Program-made: the position numbers and the translations under genes
Notes under the pieces: model-generated
The model's database searches: none
What the model saw: the letters and a program-made list of their open reading frames with translations, nothing else
Told to the model about the DNA's origin: nothing
In this document: piece after piece, positions 12,794 to 16,151 of the stretch
Position numbering within the stretch: the stretch's first letter is position 1
Layout: every line of letters starts with the position of its first letter
NCBI GenBank assembly: GCA_009781525.1
Contig: WQXZ01000022.1
Span: forward strand, 1 to 16,151
DNA: 16,151 nt
Source: Coriobacteriia bacterium
GTDB lineage: Bacteria > Actinomycetota > Coriobacteriia > Coriobacteriales > UBA8131
Direction of reading: 5' to 3'

Positions 12794-14353
12794 ATGGCAG
12801 AAATCACTGCAAGTGCCATAGATGCTGCTTTACGTGAACAGTTAAAAGCTGTTGAGATCGGCGTGCAGTCAAGAGAAATCGGTTTCGTGACCCAGGTAGG
12901 TGACGGAATCGCCTTGGTCTCAGGACTCAGAGACGCAATGTCTGGTGAGTTACTTGAGTTCGTTTCTGATGATGGAGAGATCATCTATGGTCTTGCCCAG
13001 AACCTGGACGAAAGAGAAGTGGGTGCCGTACTGCTTGGTGATGCCACGGTAATCAAAGAGAATAACACCGTCGCAACCACCGGTCGTATCGTGGAGGTAC
13101 CCTCTGGCAAAGATTTTCTTGGTAGAGTCGTAAACCCCCTGGGGGAGCCAATCGACGGTAAGGGTCCGATCAGGGCAGAAGGGTATCGCCCGGTTGAGTT
13201 CAGAGCACCAGGTGTTATTGAGCGCGAGGGTGTCAATCAGCCTATGCAAACCGGTATCCTGGCAATCGACTCGATGATCCCGATCGGTCGAGGCCAACGA
13301 GAGCTGATTATCGGCGATCGTCAGACCGGTAAGACCGCAATCGCTGTTGACACGATCATCAACTCAAAGGGCAAGGATCTGATCTGCATCTATGTGGCAA
13401 TCGGTCAGAAGGCTTCTACAGTAGCAACTGTTGTAGAGACACTTGAGCGTTATGGAGCACTGGAGTACACGATTGTTGTTGCCGCATCAGCATCAGACAG
13501 TGCCCCTCTGCAATATCTGGCTCCAATGGCAGGTTGTGCCATGGGTGAGTTCTTTGTATACACTGGTGCTGACGGCCAACCAGCTTCAGCAGATAATCCT
13601 GGTCGAGACGTACTATGTATCTATGATGACCTGTCAAAGCAGGCGGTTGCGTATAGGCAGATGTCGCTTACCTTGCGCCGTCCACCTGGACGCGAGGCCT
13701 ATCCTGGTGACGTTTTCTATCTGCACTCCCGTCTTTTGGAGCGGGCAGTCAAGATGTCAAAAGAAAACGGTGGTGGCTCTTTGACAGCCCTACCTATTAT
13801 CGAGACCCAGGCAGGTGACATCGCAGCTTACATTCCGACCAATGTTATCTCTATTACTGACGGACAGATCTTCTTGCAATCGGATCTGTTCTTCCAGGGA
13901 CAACGCCCAGCCGTAAACGTCGGTATCTCTGTATCTCGAGTAGGAGGAGACGCACAAACCTCTGCAATGAAACAGGTTGCCGGTTCGTTGCGTCTTGACC
14001 TTGCAGCGTATCGTGAGTTACAGGCATTCTCCCAGTTCGGATCGGACTTGGATCGTGCCACCCAAAACCAATTGAATCGTGGCGAGCGGATGACTGAGCT
14101 TCTCAAGCAAGGCCGCTATATGCCAATGCCTTTTGAAGATCAGGTCATCGCTATCTATTCAGGAAACGAAGGCTTCCTGGATGATCTTCCCACCAGCTCC
14201 GTAGTGCGCTTCCGTACCGAGCTGCTGAGATATATTGCTACTCAGCACGGTCGAATCACTCAGACGATCCGTGACGAACAACGCCTATCCGACCAAACAA
14301 GAGCAGACTTGAGCGAAGTCATCACTTCATTCAAGGCTCAGTTCGAGGTCTAG
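12794..14353 (+). CDS. atpA: F1Fo ATP synthase subunit alpha
   Basis: This 519-residue subunit forms half of the F1 hexamer and holds the non-catalytic nucleotide sites. Present are Walker A GDRQTGKT (174-181), the IYDDLSKQA Walker B region (276-284) and the arginine finger R382 in VGISVSRVGG. The ends are canonical. Between MGEFF (250-254) and IYDDLSKQ there are about 12 more residues than in common alpha subunits (GADGQPASADNPG, 258-270), an insertion close to the nucleotide site. GGAGG lies 11 bases before the ATG and the codon directly follows the atpH stop. Confidence 0.97.
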   Translation: MAEITASAIDAALREQLKAVEIGVQSREIGFVTQVGDGIALVSGLRDAMSGELLEFVSDDGEIIYGLAQNLDEREVGAVLLGDATVIKENNTVATTGRIVEVPSGKDFLGRVVNPLGEPIDGKGPIRAEGYRPVEFRAPGVIEREGVNQPMQTGILAIDSMIPIGRGQRELIIGDRQTGKTAIAVDTIINSKGKDLICIYVAIGQKASTVATVVETLERYGALEYTIVVAASASDSAPLQYLAPMAGCAMGEFFVYTGADGQPASADNPGRDVLCIYDDLSKQAVAYRQMSLTLRRPPGREAYPGDVFYLHSRLLERAVKMSKENGGGSLTALPIIETQAGDIAAYIPTNVISITDGQIFLQSDLFFQGQRPAVNVGISVSRVGGDAQTSAMKQVAGSLRLDLAAYRELQAFSQFGSDLDRATQNQLNRGERMTELLKQGRYMPMPFEDQVIAIYSGNEGFLDDLPTSSVVRFRTELLRYIATQHGRITQTIRDEQRLSDQTRADLSEVITSFKAQFEV

Positions 14354-14365
14354 GAGAGCCTTGAG

Positions 14366-15433
14366 GTGGCAAATCTTCGTGACATCAAAAGGCGGATAAA
14401 CTCGGTTGTCTCGACACAGCAGATCACTCGGACAATGGAGATGGTTGCTACTGCAAAGATCAGAAGGGCTACCGAACGGATCGTCCAGGCTACACCATAT
14501 GCGACAGCAATGGCCAGTGTTTTACAGAGTGTAGCCAGGCGAACCAGGAAGCCAAAGAACCCCCTGCTTCTTCAACACAGTAAAACCAGCAATATCATCG
14601 TCATAGTCGTCAGTTCGGATCGCGGTATGGCAGGTGGGTTCAACTCATCTGTGTTGCGAACCGCTGAGCACTTCATCGCAGAGATGACCGAACGCCAGAT
14701 AGGTTGCGAGATCATTGCCTGCGGCTCAAAGGCTGCAGCTTATTATCGTGACCGCAGTACTCCGGTTGCCTTTGATATGCGAGGAAACTCTGCTGACCCG
14801 ACTATTATTGACGCTCAACGCATTGCGTCCTTTGTCATAGATAGCTACACCAGTGGCAAGTCAGATCAGGTTGTGATGTTTTATAACCACGCCAGAAACG
14901 TGGCAGACCAGGAGATCAGGCTTGAGCAGGTACTACCGATTACCCAGTTAGATAACGACTTCCAGTTCGGAGAAGAGTGGGAGTCGATGATGGAAGGTGG
15001 CTCCGCCCGGGTTATCGCCAGCCGCGTTAAAGAGGGCGTTGGTGATATCGAGCGCAGCGAGATGACAGCAGAAGATGTCGCTGACGCTACCATCAGTCGG
15101 TTAACCAATGGCACCAATGGAACCGACCAGCAGGAAGAGTCATCTGATGAAGACGACCAGATTGTCCAGCGTTATGAATTCGAACCATCCGCAACGGTCG
15201 TGTTGAACTCGCTGTTGCCAGACTTTGTCAAGATCAGGATTTTTCACGCCCTTCTTGACTCGGCAGCAGGTGAGCAGGGTGCTCGTCGAAAGGCTATGAA
15301 ATCAGCTACCGACAACGCAACTGAGATGATCGACACATTGATGCGTTTATATAACCGTGCCCGTCAAGGCGCAATCACAACCGAGATCACAGAGATCGTC
15401 GGTGGTGCAGCCGCTTTGGAAGAGACATATTAG
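14366..15433 (+). CDS. atpG: F1Fo ATP synthase subunit gamma with a long acidic insertion
   Basis: This 355-residue protein is the central rotor shaft; common gamma subunits have about 285-305 residues. The N-terminal helix (ANLRDIKRRINSVVSTQQITRTMEMVA) and C-terminal helix (ARRKAMKSATDNATEMIDTL, then YNRARQGAITTEITEIVGGA) are fully conserved. The extra length lies between VLPI (189-192) and RYEFEPS (269-275), where roughly 60 residues replace the normal short loop, with basic/amphipathic parts and an acidic patch DQQEESSDEDDQ (254-265). The GTG start at 14366 follows AGGAG at 14352-14356. A peripheral regulatory or stability role for the insertion is possible but unproven. Confidence 0.95.
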   Translation: MANLRDIKRRINSVVSTQQITRTMEMVATAKIRRATERIVQATPYATAMASVLQSVARRTRKPKNPLLLQHSKTSNIIVIVVSSDRGMAGGFNSSVLRTAEHFIAEMTERQIGCEIIACGSKAAAYYRDRSTPVAFDMRGNSADPTIIDAQRIASFVIDSYTSGKSDQVVMFYNHARNVADQEIRLEQVLPITQLDNDFQFGEEWESMMEGGSARVIASRVKEGVGDIERSEMTAEDVADATISRLTNGTNGTDQQEESSDEDDQIVQRYEFEPSATVVLNSLLPDFVKIRIFHALLDSAAGEQGARRKAMKSATDNATEMIDTLMRLYNRARQGAITTEITEIVGGAAALEETY

Positions 15434-15495
15434 AGCAACTGGCGCAAGACTGAAAAGCAGATATCAGGCTTTGAGTTTGCCGATAAGGAGTATTG

Positions 15496-16151
15496 ATGGA
15501 TAGTGTAGAAAAAGAAACTATTGAAATGAATATCGGTAGAATCGTCAGGATTATCGGACCGGTTGTCGACGTGGAGTTCGCAGCCGATTCGATCCCATCG
15601 ATTTACAATGCCTTAAGTATCAAGGCAGAAACACCTATCGGTCCTGTCTCACTGGTTGCTGAAGTCGAAATGCACCTTCCAGGCAATATCGTCCGGGCTG
15701 TTGCAATGTCATCGACTGATGGCCTGCAGCGTGGTATGGAGGCAATTGACACAGGCTCGCCGATTATGATGCCGGTTGGCGAGAATACGCTCGGGCGCAT
15801 CTGGAACGTTGTCGGCGAGTTGATCGACAACACTGAAATGCCTGAGATAACCGAGTACTATCCGATACACAGGCCTGCCCCACCATTCGAGGAGCTGACC
15901 ACTTCCACTGACATTTTCGAGACAGGCATCAAGGTCATCGACCTTCTGGAGCCATACATCAAAGGTGGAAAAACCGGTCTCTTCGGTGGTGCCGGGGTAG
16001 GTAAGACCGTTATCATCATGGAGCTTATCAACAATCTTGCCCAGGAGCATGGTGGAACATCGGTCTTCACCGGAGTAGGTGAGCGCACCCGTGAGGGAAC
16101 AGCGCTGTATGAAGAGATGACCGAGTCAGGCGTTATCCAGAAAACCTCGCT
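15496..16151 (+). CDS. atpD: F1Fo ATP synthase subunit beta (partial, 5' end only)
   Basis: The first 218 codons of the catalytic subunit are present before the window ends; the frame is open to the last base. AAGGAG (15485-15490) sets the ATG at 15496, although an ATG ten codons on (MNIGRIVRIIGPVVDV) is where many beta subunits begin. Residues 12-90 form the beta-barrel crown domain. Walker A GGAGVGKT is at 164-171 and GERTREG at 195-201, the latter carrying the catalytic glutamate region of beta. Compared with atpG it follows a 62-bp gap without clear structure. The rest of the gene, and presumably atpC, lies beyond the window. Confidence 0.96.
   Translation, partial: MDSVEKETIEMNIGRIVRIIGPVVDVEFAADSIPSIYNALSIKAETPIGPVSLVAEVEMHLPGNIVRAVAMSSTDGLQRGMEAIDTGSPIMMPVGENTLGRIWNVVGELIDNTEMPEITEYYPIHRPAPPFEELTTSTDIFETGIKVIDLLEPYIKGGKTGLFGGAGVGKTVIIMELINNLAQEHGGTSVFTGVGERTREGTALYEEMTESGVIQKTS

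Overview
The window looks like chromosomal DNA of an anaerobic, moderate-GC actinobacterium, most probably class Coriobacteriia (Eggerthellaceae-like). This is inferred from gene content and order: a divIC/ftsB-like gene followed by a single-domain actinobacterial-type ppx/gppA, a long-form HPF, a UroD-superfamily methyltransferase-like gene of the kind abundant in that class, polar amino-acid ABC genes, and an atp operon whose b subunit carries a signal peptide. No species can be named from sequence alone.

Layout. Positions 1-733 are non-coding: a 43-bp perfect inverted repeat (1-43/131-173), a C-rich degenerate repeat tract (about 295-530) and a cluster of short perfect palindromes leading into a UroD-like, zinc-site-bearing methyltransferase gene (734-1786), which ends at a strong intrinsic terminator (1849-1892). 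A GC-rich island (about 1919-2035) follows. Then comes a promoter plus a ~245-nt region closed by a perfect 14-bp long-range helix (2108-2121/2339-2352) with many internal hairpins, directly upstream of a solute-binding lipoprotein gene. This is my best candidate for an undescribed structured RNA. Positions 2395-6932 hold a polar amino-acid ABC importer locus on the + strand: two solute-binding lipoproteins (the first divergent), a permease with an unusual exported N-terminal domain, and a GlnQ-type ATPase.

Positions 7122-9371 hold hpf, a DivIC/FtsB-like septum protein gene and ppx/gppA. A tRNA-Leu(UAA) gene lies on the - strand just after ppx. A ~580-bp gene-free stretch separates it from the F1Fo ATP synthase operon (10051-end): small membrane protein, atpB, atpE, atpF, atpH, atpA, atpG and the 5' part of atpD, which runs off the window. 

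How the genes work together: the transporter genes encode capture (lipoproteins), translocation (permease) and energising (ATPase) of amino-acid import. The atp genes encode the complete Fo sector and most of F1, built around an unusually short c subunit. Intercistronic hairpins sit exactly where product stoichiometry changes: binding protein to permease, and on both sides of atpE. Both systems therefore seem to use RNA structure to set differential expression (inference). No mobile-element genes, CRISPR array or phage genes were seen.
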